Below are positions 24,514 to 32,475 of a stretch of DNA of 64,000 nt, piece by piece. Made by a program: the position numbers and the translations under genes. Within the stretch, counting starts at the first letter, position 1. Every line of letters starts with the position of its first letter. Under the pieces are notes generated by a model. It was not told the DNA's origin, ran no database searches, and worked only from the letters and a program-made list of their open reading frames with translations. The DNA is from Amycolatopsis sp. 2-15 (lineage in GTDB: Bacteria > Actinomycetota > Actinomycetes > Mycobacteriales > Pseudonocardiaceae), in assembly GCF_030285625.1 (NCBI RefSeq), contig NZ_CP127294.1, forward strand, positions 6,728,001 through 6,792,000, written 5' to 3'.

Positions 24514-26434
24514 CCGAAGCGTTGCGGGCCGCCGGCGGGCCAGGCGGTGCAGGCGGTGGTGCTTTCGCCGTAGTTGTCGTGCGGGTAGCGATGGAAGTAG
24601 AGGTCACCGTCGGGCAGCGTCACCTGCATCGGCGCGTTGCCGTCCGACGCGGCGGCCGTCGGGGCGATCGAGGCGGCGATCGTCGGGTCGGCCGGCGCGC
24701 GCACGCCGAGCCGCACGAGGTCGAGGAAGCCGAAGTCGACCACGTCGTGCTCGTAGAAGCAGCCTTCGTCGAAGCAGATCTGGCCGCCGTCGTCCGGGTC
24801 GGTGCCCTTGTCGAGGCGCTCGTAGTACGTGTGGCCGCCCCAGAAACCGGACCTCGTGACCGTTTACGAGTCGAGCGAAGCTAGCCAGGAGTCCGCTGTG
24901 GACTCCCAGGTGGTGGCGCTCGCGGTGTCGCCGTTGGCCCGGGCGATCGCGTCCGCCGTCACCAGCCCCGCGATCTCCGCGGCGATCGACGAGGGCGACC
25001 GGCCGTACTGTTCTTCCCAGCGTTCGGTCGTGGCGGGACCGCTCGTGCGCAGGTGCTCGGCGGTGACCTTGACCTTCGCATACGTGGCGGCGTCGGTGAG
25101 ACCGGTCAGCCACGCGAGCACGATCGCGTCGGCGTCCTGGTCGAGCTGCTCGCAGTATCCGAGCTGCTGCGCACTGGCGCCGGCGACGCCGCTCACGGGG
25201 CTGTAGCGCGGGAACGCACCGGCCGGATACGTCGTGCCGTCGCCGGCGGTCGGCGAGCCGATCCACTGCGAGCCCCACAGGAACTGCGCCATGCGCTTCG
25301 GCTGCGCAGTGTCGCCGGCGGCCAAGAGACCGGTGGCCTGTTGATAGAGGTCGCGGCCCCACACGCGGTGGTAACCGTCGCCGAGGCTGCCGCCGTTCAC
25401 GACGTCGCCCCACGGCGTCGCCAGCCCGGCCACGCTGGCCCCGCGGAACGTCTTGTCCTCGGCCGCGTGCAACGCCATCGCGGCGACGTGATACGCACGC
25501 CGCCGCTGCTGGTCCCCCGCGACGCTGACGGGCGCGGGCTTGAGGCTGCCGACGTAGGAGTTCCAGCCCGTGCGGTAGCCGGACTCCAGCGAGCCGAACC
25601 CCGCGGTCAAAGAACCGTTGCCGCGCTCGTCGCCGCCTGTGCAGTCGATCCGTACCCGAGGGCGACGGTGAAGGTGGTGTCCGCGGCGACCGGGATCTGT
25701 CCACACTAGACGATGTTGCCCGCACCCGAAACCGCATCGAACCCGTTGTCCAGCGTGTGATCGGCCCGTAGGTCGACGAGACAGTCACTGGCGGCGCCGG
25801 AGTATCCGTTGTCGTGCGCGGAAAACCCGGTCGACGCGCGCAGCGAAGACACGACCGTGGCCGTCGTGCCGAAAAGGTTCTCCGTACCGCTCGCCACGAG
25901 CCCGCTGCCGTCCCACGCGGCGGTGTCTCCGCCCGCGCCCCCGGCCATGGACGGGTTGGCGAGCAGGTGAAGCCGATACGTGCCGCCGTCGAGCGACTGG
26001 AACCGGGTCCGGGTCACGAGCGTCGCGCGCGCCGGGTCGGTGACGTACGTGGTCGTGATGCGGTAGCGGCCGCCCTTCGCGGTGTTGGTGACGGTGTATT
26101 CCAGCGACTTCTCATCGGGCATCGAGACGACGTGGTTCGTCGCGTCACGCTCGAGGTCGACGAACGAGAAGCCGTCTGTGATCACGTACTGCATGTCCTG
26201 CGTCTCGGGGACGTCCACGCGCGGGTAGAAGACCTCCGACGTCACGCCGTTCGCGACGGTGAACCAGACCGGGCTTTGCGTCGTCGGCGAGGTGCCGAGT
26301 GCGGACTTGTCGCCCGTGGTCCAGGACGAGGGGCCGCAGCAGTCGGTCGCGGTGCCGCTCGCGGGGGCTGCCGCGGTGCTCGCCACCAACGCCAGCGCCA
26401 GCACTCCCGCGCGGGCTTTCTGCCAGGTCCTCAT
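24514..26434 (-). pseudogene. GH15 glucoamylase/glucodextranase, secreted, decayed
   Basis: It starts at ATG 26434 with a Sec signal peptide (MRTWQKARAGVLALALVASTAAAPASG). A glucodextranase N-terminal domain follows (WTTGDKSALGTS, VANGVTSEVFYPRVDVP), then a GH15 (alpha/alpha)6 catalytic domain (DGYHRVWGRDLYQQATGLLAAGD, GGHTYYERLD, DLVRLGVRAP). Lesions: CAG to TAG at 25706-25708, a one-base loss near 25615, an in-frame TAA at 24864-24866 where a tryptophan is expected, and a 3' truncation at about 24514 where YGES...QRFGR should continue into LWPL. Nonsense changes plus a deletion make real decay more likely than sequencing error. Confidence 0.8.
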
Positions 26435-26628
26435 CCGCTCCCTCTCCGCCGCCTCGGCCGCCCCTCGTGCCGTGGCAGCGCCGGCCGGACCACGGCCGAA
26501 GGAAGGGTTCCGCCACACCACCTGATGGGTGACGGCCACTCCCCGGAAACTGTCGTACCCGGATGGTCTCCTGAATCCCGGAAGCGGCCCTCACCCCGGG
26601 GCGCCGCCGGAACCTCGAGGAGAACACC

Positions 26629-27108
26629 ATGGCCGGAGACACGGTCGTCACCATCGTCGGCAACCTCACGTCCGACCCGGAGCTGCGCTTCACCCCGTCC
26701 GGCGCCGCAGTCGCCAACTTCACCGTCGCGTCCACCCCGCGCACCTTCGACCGCACCTCCGGCGAATGGAAAGACGGCGAAGCCCTCTTCTTACGCTGCG
26801 CGCTCTGGCGCCAGCCCGCGGAAAACGCCGCGGAATCCCTCACCCGGGGCGCGCGCGTCATCGTCCAGGGCCGCCTCACCCAACGCTCCTACGACACCAA
26901 GGAAGGCGAACGCCGCACCGTCGTGGAACTCCAGGTCGAAGAGATCGGCCCCTCCCTGCGCTACGCCACGGCGAAAGTCAACCGCGCCAACCGTTCCGGG
27001 CCGCCTGCCGGAGATTCCCCAGGGAGTTCGGCCAGTTCCGACAGCCCGTGGTCCCCTGCCGCCTCCGCGATGCCGGTCGCAGCGGGCGCGGGCGATCCGC
27101 CGTTCTGA
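26629..27108 (+). CDS. ssb: Single-stranded DNA-binding protein
   Basis: 159 residues. The OB fold starts [21 protein letters not shown] and includes [22 protein letters not shown] glycine/serine/proline-rich linker leads to the acidic tip GDPPF, the docking tail that recruits repair and replication proteins. It stands alone, away from rpsF/rpsR, so it is likely an accessory SSB paralog (SsbB-like) rather than the replicative copy. Paralog status is inferred from context only. SD: GAGGAGAAC just before the ATG. Confidence 0.9.
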   Translation: MAGDTVVTIVGNLTSDPELRFTPSGAAVANFTVASTPRTFDRTSGEWKDGEALFLRCALWRQPAENAAESLTRGARVIVQGRLTQRSYDTKEGERRTVVELQVEEIGPSLRYATAKVNRANRSGPPAGDSPGSSASSDSPWSPAASAMPVAAGAGDPPF

Positions 27109-27810
27109 CGTCGCCCGCCGGCGCACGCGGCTCGGCCGCGGCGAGACATCGTGCGAACTGTGATGGGCAAGCAGTGCCGGGTTGGACGCTTCGTCGTCGC
27201 GCTACCGGAGGGAGGATCTGTAACCGCGCGATCTCGACATGGAGGGCGGGGCGCCGCGGCCTGCGGACGCCGCGGATCCGTTGCGATGACACCGTTTTGG
27301 TACTGAGGCACCCAGTCCCAGCGCCCGCCCCCATTGGAGGGGCGGACTTGAGCGCGCCACCGGCCGTCACATAGCAGCCGCGACGCCGCTTTGATGTTGA
27401 GACACCCAGCCTCAGCACCCCGCCCCACCGGCGGAACGGCCCTGAGCGCGCCACCGGCCATCCCGCAGCAGTCGCAACGCCGCTTCGGTGCTGAGGCAAC
27501 CAGCCTCAACACCCCACCCACACCACCCGTGGGATGGCCCTGAGCGCGCCACCGGTAGTCGCGGAGGCCCGGCGACCCGATGGGACGCGCGGTCCGCCAC
27601 AGGCCAGCCGGCCTGCACTGTGGTCACTTGTCGGCCCGCGCGTGATGGCGCCGCCGGCCATCAGCGTCGCCGGCACGACGGTCGAACCTGCCCGGTTGCC
27701 GCCGTGCGGCTGTCTCGGCGATCACCCCACCACCGTCGCGGCGGGTGGCCGAGATCGGCCGTCACCCAGCCCGTCCACACAGGACGTTTCAAGCCCACAT
27801 CCGCCAAGCG
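27109..27810. other. 702-bp gene-free region holding tandem hairpin repeats
   Basis: No convincing gene is seen between ssb and the MarR gene. Its middle (about 27280-27560) consists of 94-98-bp tandem repeats, listed separately. Short open frames on the minus strand translate the repeats (for example DGRWRAQGR) but lack ribosome-binding sites and change frame between units. Bases 27600-27800 are unstructured GC-rich sequence with no feature I can support. Confidence 0.6.
27285..27560. repeat. Tandem 94-98-bp repeats, each with a stem-loop
   Basis: TGAGCGCGCCACCGG recurs at 27349, 27443 and 27541, giving units of 94 and 98 bp, with an earlier partial unit before 27349. Each unit contains a hairpin of the form GTGCTGAGGC-N5-GCCTCARCAC. 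The best copy is 27488-27512 (9 of 10 pairs); 27394-27418 is the second copy, and about 27302-27325 a degraded third. Units differ by several substitutions and small indels, so the array is old. Possible roles are REP-like bacterial interspersed elements or transcription terminators downstream of ssb and marR, which converge here. Confidence 0.65.
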
Positions 27811-28308
27811 TCAGCCGAGTTCCGCGAGCATGGCCTTCAGGATGCGACTCAACGTCGCCGCATCTTCGGGGCTACTGGCCGAAGAAAGGAGTCTCGCAAG
27901 ACCGGCCGCGTGGTCGGTGAGGGTCGCGTCGATGACGTCGCGGCCGGCGGGGGTGAGGGTGATGCGGAAGCTGCGGCGGTCGGCCGGGTCGAGGCTGCGC
28001 TCGACGTACTCCGCTGCCTCCAGGCGGTCGAGGCGGTTGGTCATGCCGGCGCGGGAGGTCATCAGCGCGGCCGAGAGTTCGGAGGGGGTGAGCGTGTAGG
28101 GCGCGCCGGTGCGGCGCAACGCGGCGAGCACGTCGAACTCGCCGGGGCGCAGGCCGTGTTGGGTGAACACCCGTTCCACGGCGGACTCGACGACCCGCGT
28201 CAGCTGGGCGAGCCGGCCGAACACGTCCATGGCGGACAGGTCGAGGTCCGGCCGTTCCTGCCGCCACTGAGCGATGACCTCGTCGACGGCATCGCAAGAC
28301 TCACTCAC
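27811..28308 (-). CDS. MarR-family transcriptional regulator
   Basis: 165 residues from a GTG at 28308 (VSESCDAVDEV). It is a winged helix-turn-helix of the MarR type: HGLRPGEFDVLAALRRTG, LTPSELSAALMTSRAGMTNRLDRLE as recognition helices, and DPADRRSFRITLTPAGRDVI as the wing. Helices at both ends form the dimer interface. No obvious target gene is adjacent except itself; the gene downstream in the same direction is absent (the repeat region follows). Confidence 0.88.
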   Translation of the reverse strand: MSESCDAVDEVIAQWRQERPDLDLSAMDVFGRLAQLTRVVESAVERVFTQHGLRPGEFDVLAALRRTGAPYTLTPSELSAALMTSRAGMTNRLDRLEAAEYVERSLDPADRRSFRITLTPAGRDVIDATLTDHAAGLARLLSSASSPEDAATLSRILKAMLAELG

Positions 28309-28373
28309 ACCTGAAGTCTAGGCGAACGAAAGGAGTACCCACCGCCCGAGACACGCCCGGGCGCCGACCCGGC

Positions 28374-28736
28374 CTACCCGGCTTCACCCGCGCGGTCCGC
28401 GACCCCGAGCCGCAGGTGTTCGCTGTGGTAGACGGCCTCGTCGAGCAGCTGGGCGACGTGGTTATCGTGCAGGCTGTACACGATGCTGCGGCCATTGCGG
28501 ATGCCGACGACCAGCCCGAGGTTGCGCAGCAGCCGCAGCTGGTGCGACACGGCCGACTGCTCCATCCCGACCGCGGTCACCAGGTCGCTGACGGCGAGGG
28601 GCTGTTCGCGCAGCGCGCTGAGGATCAGCAGGCGGCTCGGGGTCGCGAGCGCCTGCAGCGTGGTGGCCACCGCGGCCGCGGTGGTCGCGTCGAGCCGTCC
28701 CGCGGGGCGGCGGCGTCCTTCGACCCCGTGTCCCAT
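28374..28736 (-). CDS. ArsR/SmtB-family metal-responsive repressor
   Basis: 120 residues from ATG 28736. The winged HTH reads ALATPSRLLILSALREQPLAV, SDLVTAVGMEQSAVSHQLRLLRN and GRSIVYSLHDNHVAQLLDEAVYHSEH. The C-terminal helix D-x-H...H-x-x-E/H pattern (DNHVAQLLDEAVYHSEH) is the alpha5 metal site of zinc/nickel-cobalt sensors such as SmtB, CzrA and NmtR. It is divergent from a His-rich CDF exporter with a near-perfect ArsR operator between them, so it most likely represses that exporter until Zn, Co or Ni binds. Confidence 0.9.
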   Translation of the reverse strand: MGHGVEGRRRPAGRLDATTAAAVATTLQALATPSRLLILSALREQPLAVSDLVTAVGMEQSAVSHQLRLLRNLGLVVGIRNGRSIVYSLHDNHVAQLLDEAVYHSEHLRLGVADRAGEAG

Positions 28737-28766
28737 GGAGAGGAGACTAGAACACGACAGGAGACA

Positions 28767-28780
28767 TGAACATATCTTCA
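28767..28780. promoter_or_regulatory. ArsR/SmtB-type operator between arsR-like and CDF genes
   Basis: TGAACATATCTTCA differs from the palindrome TGAACATATGTTCA, typical for SmtB/NmtR/CzrA proteins, at one base. It lies 31 bp from the repressor ATG (28736) and 24 bp before the exporter ATG (28804), where it can cover both promoters. Confidence 0.65.
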
Positions 28781-28803
28781 TTCGTTCTGCTACCGTTCCC
28801 AAG

Positions 28804-29814
28804 ATGGAAAGCGCAGGACACGGGCATGGGCACGGCCACGGGCACGGGCACTGGAGCCGGCTCAAGCACGCCCTGAAACCGCACAGCCACGAGTCGGCCG
28901 AGCTCGTCGACGACACGCTCGAGGCGAGCCGCTCCGGGATGCGCGCGCTGTGGCTGTCGTGTGCCGGGCTGCTGGCGACGGCGGTCGCGCAGCTGGCGGT
29001 CGTCGGGTTCACCGGGTCGGTCGCGCTGCTCGGCGACACGCTCCACAACTTCGCCGACGCGCTGACCGCCGTGCCGCTGGCTGTCGCGTTCCTGCTCGCG
29101 CGGAGGCAGGCGACGCGCCGCTTCACGCATGGACTCGGGCGCGCCGAGGACCTCGCCGGCCTGGTGATCCTCATGGTCATGGCCGGGTCCGCGGTGCTCG
29201 CGGCCTACGAGGCGATCGATCGCCTGCTGAACCCGTGGCCGATGACGGGCGCCGGGTGGGTGGCGCTCGCCGGCGTGGTCGGCTTCGCGGGCAACGAGCT
29301 CGTCGCGCGCTTCCGCATCCGCGTCGGGCGGCGCATCGGGTCGGCAGCGCTCGTCGCGGACGGGCTGCACGCGCGGACCGACGGGTTCGCCAGCCTCGCC
29401 GTGGTGCTCGCGGCGGGCGGGGCGCTCGTCGGCTGGACGTGGGCCGACCCGGTGGTGGGCCTGCTCATCACGGTGGCGATCGTGCTGGTGCTGCGCGACG
29501 CCGCGCGCGAGGTGTTCGGCCGGCTGCTCGACGCCGTCGACCCGCACCTGGTGGACGACGCCGAACTCGCGCTCGCCGAGACGCCCGGCGTGCTGGGCGT
29601 CGACGTGATCCGGTTGCGCTGGATCGGGCACACCCTCGCGGCCGAGGCGGAGGTGTCGGTCGACCCGGGCCGCACGCTGGCGGAGGCGCACGGCATCGCG
29701 CACGCCGCCGAGCAGCGCATGGCGTCGGCCTTGCCGCGGCTCACGCGGGCGTTGATCCACGCCCACCCGGCGCGCGACGTCAACGTCGTCGCCGCGGGCG
29801 TCAAGGAAGCGTGA
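28804..29814 (+). CDS. Cation diffusion facilitator (CDF) metal exporter with His-rich N-terminus
   Basis: 336 residues. The N-terminus is a metal-binding HGHGHGHGHGHGH stretch (residues about 6-18). Six membrane segments follow. The transport-site residues are in LLGDTLHNFADAL (segment II, H-x-x-x-D) and DGLHARTDGFASL (segment V, H-x-x-x-D), the Zn/Co/Cd pattern. A cytoplasmic C-terminal domain has WIGHTLAAEAEVSVDP. It exports Zn2+, Co2+ or Cd2+ in exchange for protons. It is divergent from the ArsR-type repressor. Confidence 0.92.
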   Translation: MESAGHGHGHGHGHGHWSRLKHALKPHSHESAELVDDTLEASRSGMRALWLSCAGLLATAVAQLAVVGFTGSVALLGDTLHNFADALTAVPLAVAFLLARRQATRRFTHGLGRAEDLAGLVILMVMAGSAVLAAYEAIDRLLNPWPMTGAGWVALAGVVGFAGNELVARFRIRVGRRIGSAALVADGLHARTDGFASLAVVLAAGGALVGWTWADPVVGLLITVAIVLVLRDAAREVFGRLLDAVDPHLVDDAELALAETPGVLGVDVIRLRWIGHTLAAEAEVSVDPGRTLAEAHGIAHAAEQRMASALPRLTRALIHAHPARDVNVVAAGVKEA

Positions 29815-29888
29815 GCGCCGGGGGCGAGCCGGGCGGTGCCGCCGCACGCTGGGGTTCGTCAGGGTGACGCGTGGGAAGGGGGTGTGCG

Positions 29889-30143
29889 GTGAGTGATCTC
29901 GACGGTTCGGTGCTGCTGGTGGGCGTGTTCATCGCGTTCGCGGTGGTGTTGCGGGGATTGCAGTGGTGGCTCGGCCGCGACCGCGGGCTGACGCACACTC
30001 AGCAGCAGTGCTCCCCCCGCCAGGCCTCGCGGCCCTCCCGCACCGCGACCGCCGCGATGACCAGCGCGACCACCGGGTCGGCCCAGTACCAGCCGAACAG
30101 TGTGTTGAGCAGCAGCCCGACCAGCAAGACCGCCGAGAGGTAA
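29889..30143 (+). CDS. Possible small membrane protein overlapping the transporter end
   Basis: A GTG at 29889, shortly after GGAAGGGGGTG, opens a frame of 84 codons with one strongly hydrophobic helix (SVLLVGVFIAFAVVLRGLQWWLG) in its first 30 residues. From about residue 38 it reads antisense to the C-terminus of the cation transporter and is low-complexity. It may be a real small protein with a fortuitous tail or a degraded gene; only the first part looks protein-like. Confidence 0.3.
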   Translation: MSDLDGSVLLVGVFIAFAVVLRGLQWWLGRDRGLTHTQQQCSPRQASRPSRTATAAMTSATTGSAQYQPNSVLSSSPTSKTAER

Positions 30144-30679
30144 GTGCACAGCAGGGTCTGCTTGGAGTCGGCTACGGCGCTCGCGGAGCCGAGCTCGCGG
30201 CCGGCCCGGCGCTGCGCGCCTGACAGCACCGGCATCACCGCCAGCGACACCGCCGCCAGCACGATCCCGACGGTCGAGTGCCCCGCCTCGCTCCCCCGCG
30301 CCAGTGCCCACCCGGCGTCCGCCACGACGTAGGCCGCCAACGCGAAGAACGACACCGCGATCACCTTCAGCGCCGCCCGCTCCCGCCGCTCCGGATCCGC
30401 CCCGGCGAACTGCCACGCCACCGCCGCCGCCGACGCCACCTCCACCACCGAGTCCAGCCCGAACCCCACCAGCGCGCCCGAGCCCGCCGCCTCCCCCGCG
30501 ACCAGCGCGACCACAGCCTCGACGACGTTGTACGCGATCGTCCCCGCCACCAGCCACCGCACCCGCCGCGCCAGCACACGCCGCCGCCCGTCGGACACCG
30601 CCGCCGCGGGCGCACAGCATCCGGCGCCGCCGCAGCACTCATCGACAGCCGTCGGTTCGACCCGCGCCTCGCGACTCAT
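29999..30679 (-). CDS. Cation efflux (CDF-related) membrane protein with Cys-rich ends
   Basis: 226 residues from ATG 30679, behind GGAGGTGGC. The N-terminal 22 residues hold a cysteine cluster (DECCGGAGCCAP) and the C-terminus ends in EHCC, both likely soft-metal ligands. Five to six membrane segments carry CDF-like acidic/polar positions (GFGLDSVVEVASA, SKQTLLCTYLSA, ADPVVALVIAAVAVREG). There is no cytoplasmic C-terminal domain, as in short CDF relatives. It lies downstream of the CmtR-like Cd/Pb sensor on the same strand, so it probably exports Cd2+ or Pb2+. The stretch between them contains decayed copies of its own 5' end. Confidence 0.78.
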   Translation of the reverse strand: MSREARVEPTAVDECCGGAGCCAPAAAVSDGRRRVLARRVRWLVAGTIAYNVVEAVVALVAGEAAGSGALVGFGLDSVVEVASAAAVAWQFAGADPERRERAALKVIAVSFFALAAYVVADAGWALARGSEAGHSTVGIVLAAVSLAVMPVLSGAQRRAGRELGSASAVADSKQTLLCTYLSAVLLVGLLLNTLFGWYWADPVVALVIAAVAVREGREAWRGEHCC

Positions 30680-31366
30680 CACGCCACCTCCACCGCAGAC
30701 ACGCCTTGACTCACGCAACCAACCTCAGCCACCCCGCGCCGACGACCCGAAACCATCGGCGCGGCCGCCCAAGGATCGGCGCCGCCACAGCGCAGATAGG
30801 CCGTCACCGCCTCGACTCGCGCCTCCTGACTCACCACGCCACCTCCGCCATGGGCACGCTCTCGTCCGAGCAAGCGGGCGGAAGCACCGGCCACGCGCAT
30901 AAGCGCGCGGGCTCGGGTGTGCACCAACCGCCACCTTCGCGGCGCTGGTCGACCGCCGCATCGGCTCGCACGTCGCGACGGCGACACGCCACCTCCAGGC
31001 AGACACACCTTCGCCCACGCAACCAACCGCAGGCACAGGGAGATCCGAAAACATCGGCGCGGCCGCCCGAAAATCGCCGCCACGCCTTTCGACGACGGCC
31101 GCCGCCACGCGCCGCCGCTCCGTCGGCGCGCGTCGCCGATCGCGCGAGGCCGCCGGTCGGGGCGTGCAATAACCGGCACCGCGGCAGTCGTCGGCGGCCG
31201 GCTCGTGACTGATCAAGCCGCTTCCCTGCCAGACCGGTGCTCGCCCGCCCGAAAACGCAGCGAGCGCGCGCCGGCGGGTCGGCGGAAAGATCCGGCGCGG
31301 CGGAACGGCAGCCGGCTCCCCCGCCGGTCCGCCAGACAGCCGCCGGCGTGAGCCGCGCCTTGCTCC
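30680..31366 (-). repeat. Tandem decayed copies of the cation transporter's leader and Cys-rich N-terminus
   Basis: This 687-bp gap has no intact gene. A segment of about 105 bp (30680-30787: CACGCCACCTCC...GGCGCGGCCGCCCAAGGATC) recurs at 30985-31086 with about 80 percent visible identity. On the minus strand it gives GGAGGTGGCGTG ribosome-binding sites at several points. In-frame heads resembling the transporter start (MSREARVEPTAVDECCGGAGCC) are seen near 30834 (SQEARVEAVTAYLRCGGA), 31216 (ISHEPAADDCRGAGYCTP) and 31370 (MRSKARLTPAAVWRTGGGAGC). All lack the membrane part. They look like repeated 5' duplications now decaying. Confidence 0.6.
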
Positions 31367-31711
31367 TCATCGGGCGATCGCTGACGTGGGCACGTCTTCG
31401 TCCGCGCAGTCAGGTGTCGGAGCGACGGCGAGGACGACCTGGGTCAGTTCGGCGAGCGCGTGGGCCAGGTGGGGGTCGGCGAGGGTGTAGCGGACCTGGC
31501 GGCCCTCGTAGGTGGCGAGGACCAGCCCGCAGCCGCGGAGGCAGGACAGGTGGTTGGAGACGTTGGACCTGCTCAACCCGAGCGTCTCGGCCAAGCGCGC
31601 CGGGTAGGCGACGCCGTCCAGGAGGGCGACGAGGATGCGGCAGCGCGTCGGGTCGGCCAGGGCGCGGCCGATCCGGGCGAGGGCTGATTCGCGGGTTTCA
31701 CAGCTCAGCAT
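31367..31711 (-). CDS. cmtR: CmtR-type cadmium/lead-responsive ArsR-family repressor
   Basis: 114 residues. The winged HTH is LADPTRCRILVALLDGVAYPARLAETLGLSRSNVSNHLSCLRGCG. The three cysteines that bind Cd2+/Pb2+ in Mycobacterium tuberculosis CmtR (C57, C61, C102) are at the same numbers here: SCLRGC gives C57 and C61, and PDC gives C102. The flanking GLVLATYEGRQVRYTLADPHL is close to the mycobacterial protein. A 28-bp dyad lies six bases upstream of its start. The target is probably itself plus the Cys-rich cation transporter downstream. Confidence 0.9.
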   Translation of the reverse strand: MLSCETRESALARIGRALADPTRCRILVALLDGVAYPARLAETLGLSRSNVSNHLSCLRGCGLVLATYEGRQVRYTLADPHLAHALAELTQVVLAVAPTPDCADEDVPTSAIAR

Positions 31712-31716
31712 GCGTC

Positions 31717-31744
31717 GAATAGTACAGCGGCGGCTGATCTATTC
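31717..31744. promoter_or_regulatory. 28-bp dyad operator upstream of cmtR
   Basis: The halves GAATAGTACAGCGG and CGGCTGATCTATTC are inverted repeats with 11 of 14 positions matching, beginning with perfect GAATAG/CTATTC arms. The size and position (directly before the cmtR start at 31711) suit an ArsR-family dimer. The PAP2-like gene on the other side starts about 100 bp away. Confidence 0.6.
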
Positions 31745-31847
31745 AAAATACCCTGAACCGAAGACCGAGACGAAGCGAACGCGGGCCGCCGTAAGATCCC
31801 CAGGCCGTCGTGAAACCCGGCGGATCGCCCACAAGGCAAGGAGATCG

Positions 31848-32465
31848 ATGTCGGCGTCCGGCACGATTCAGCGGGGCGCGGCGCGCGCCGCGACGGAGGT
31901 GTTGGCGCCGTGGGTGTGGGTGCTGGGGTTGCCGCTCGCGGTGGCGTGGGAGGTGACCGGTCATCGGGTCGGGGCGACGGTGCTGTGGGGGCTCGTCGTG
32001 GGCGTGACGGGGTCGCTGATTCCCATGGCCGTCATCGTGCGCGGGGCGCGGCGCGGGAAGTGGGACTCGCACCATGTGACGAACCGCGCGGGGCGGGTGG
32101 TGCCCTTCGTCGTGTGTCTCGGTTCGCTGGCGGCGGGGTTCGTGGTGCTGATCGTCGGTGGGGCGCCCCGGGAGCTGATCGCGCTGACGGCGACCGAGCT
32201 GGCGTGCCTCGTGGTGGCGGTGGCGATCACGTTCGGGCTGAAGTTCAAGATCTCCATCCACGCCGAGGTCGCCGCGGGCGCGACGGTGATGCTCGTGTGG
32301 GTGTACGGCCCGTGGCTGCTCCTGCTGGTGCCGTTCGTGCTGTGGGTCGCGTGGTCGCGCGTCGAGCTGGGTGACCACACGGCGCCCGAGGTGGCGAGCG
32401 GTGTCTTCGTGGGCGCGGTGGTCGGCGGCGCCGTCTACTTCGGACTCCTGGCCGCGCTCTCGTAG
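31848..32465 (+). CDS. PAP2-like integral membrane protein
   Basis: 205 residues from ATG 31848, behind AAGGAG. About six membrane segments. Two polar motifs fit a divergent phosphatidic-acid phosphatase type 2 active site: KFKISIHAEVAAGAT (the SGH histidine region) and SRVELGDHTAPEVASGVFVG (the SR...H...D region, with E for the last D). The first motif (K...RP) is not clear. Family members dephosphorylate lipid phosphates or undecaprenyl pyrophosphate, but activity here is uncertain. It has no obvious link to the metal genes. Confidence 0.6.
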   Translation: MSASGTIQRGAARAATEVLAPWVWVLGLPLAVAWEVTGHRVGATVLWGLVVGVTGSLIPMAVIVRGARRGKWDSHHVTNRAGRVVPFVVCLGSLAAGFVVLIVGGAPRELIALTATELACLVVAVAITFGLKFKISIHAEVAAGATVMLVWVYGPWLLLLVPFVLWVAWSRVELGDHTAPEVASGVFVGAVVGGAVYFGLLAALS

Positions 32466-32475
32466 GCTGGGCCGC

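Noticed and set aside
27285..27560. CRISPR array
   Set aside because: Repeat units are 94-98 bp and adjoin without unique spacers; no cas genes nearby.
29801..29998. Small minus-strand frame MCVSPRSRPSHH between the CDF exporter and the cation transporter
   Set aside because: No ribosome-binding site, low-complexity composition, antisense to the more plausible small membrane frame.
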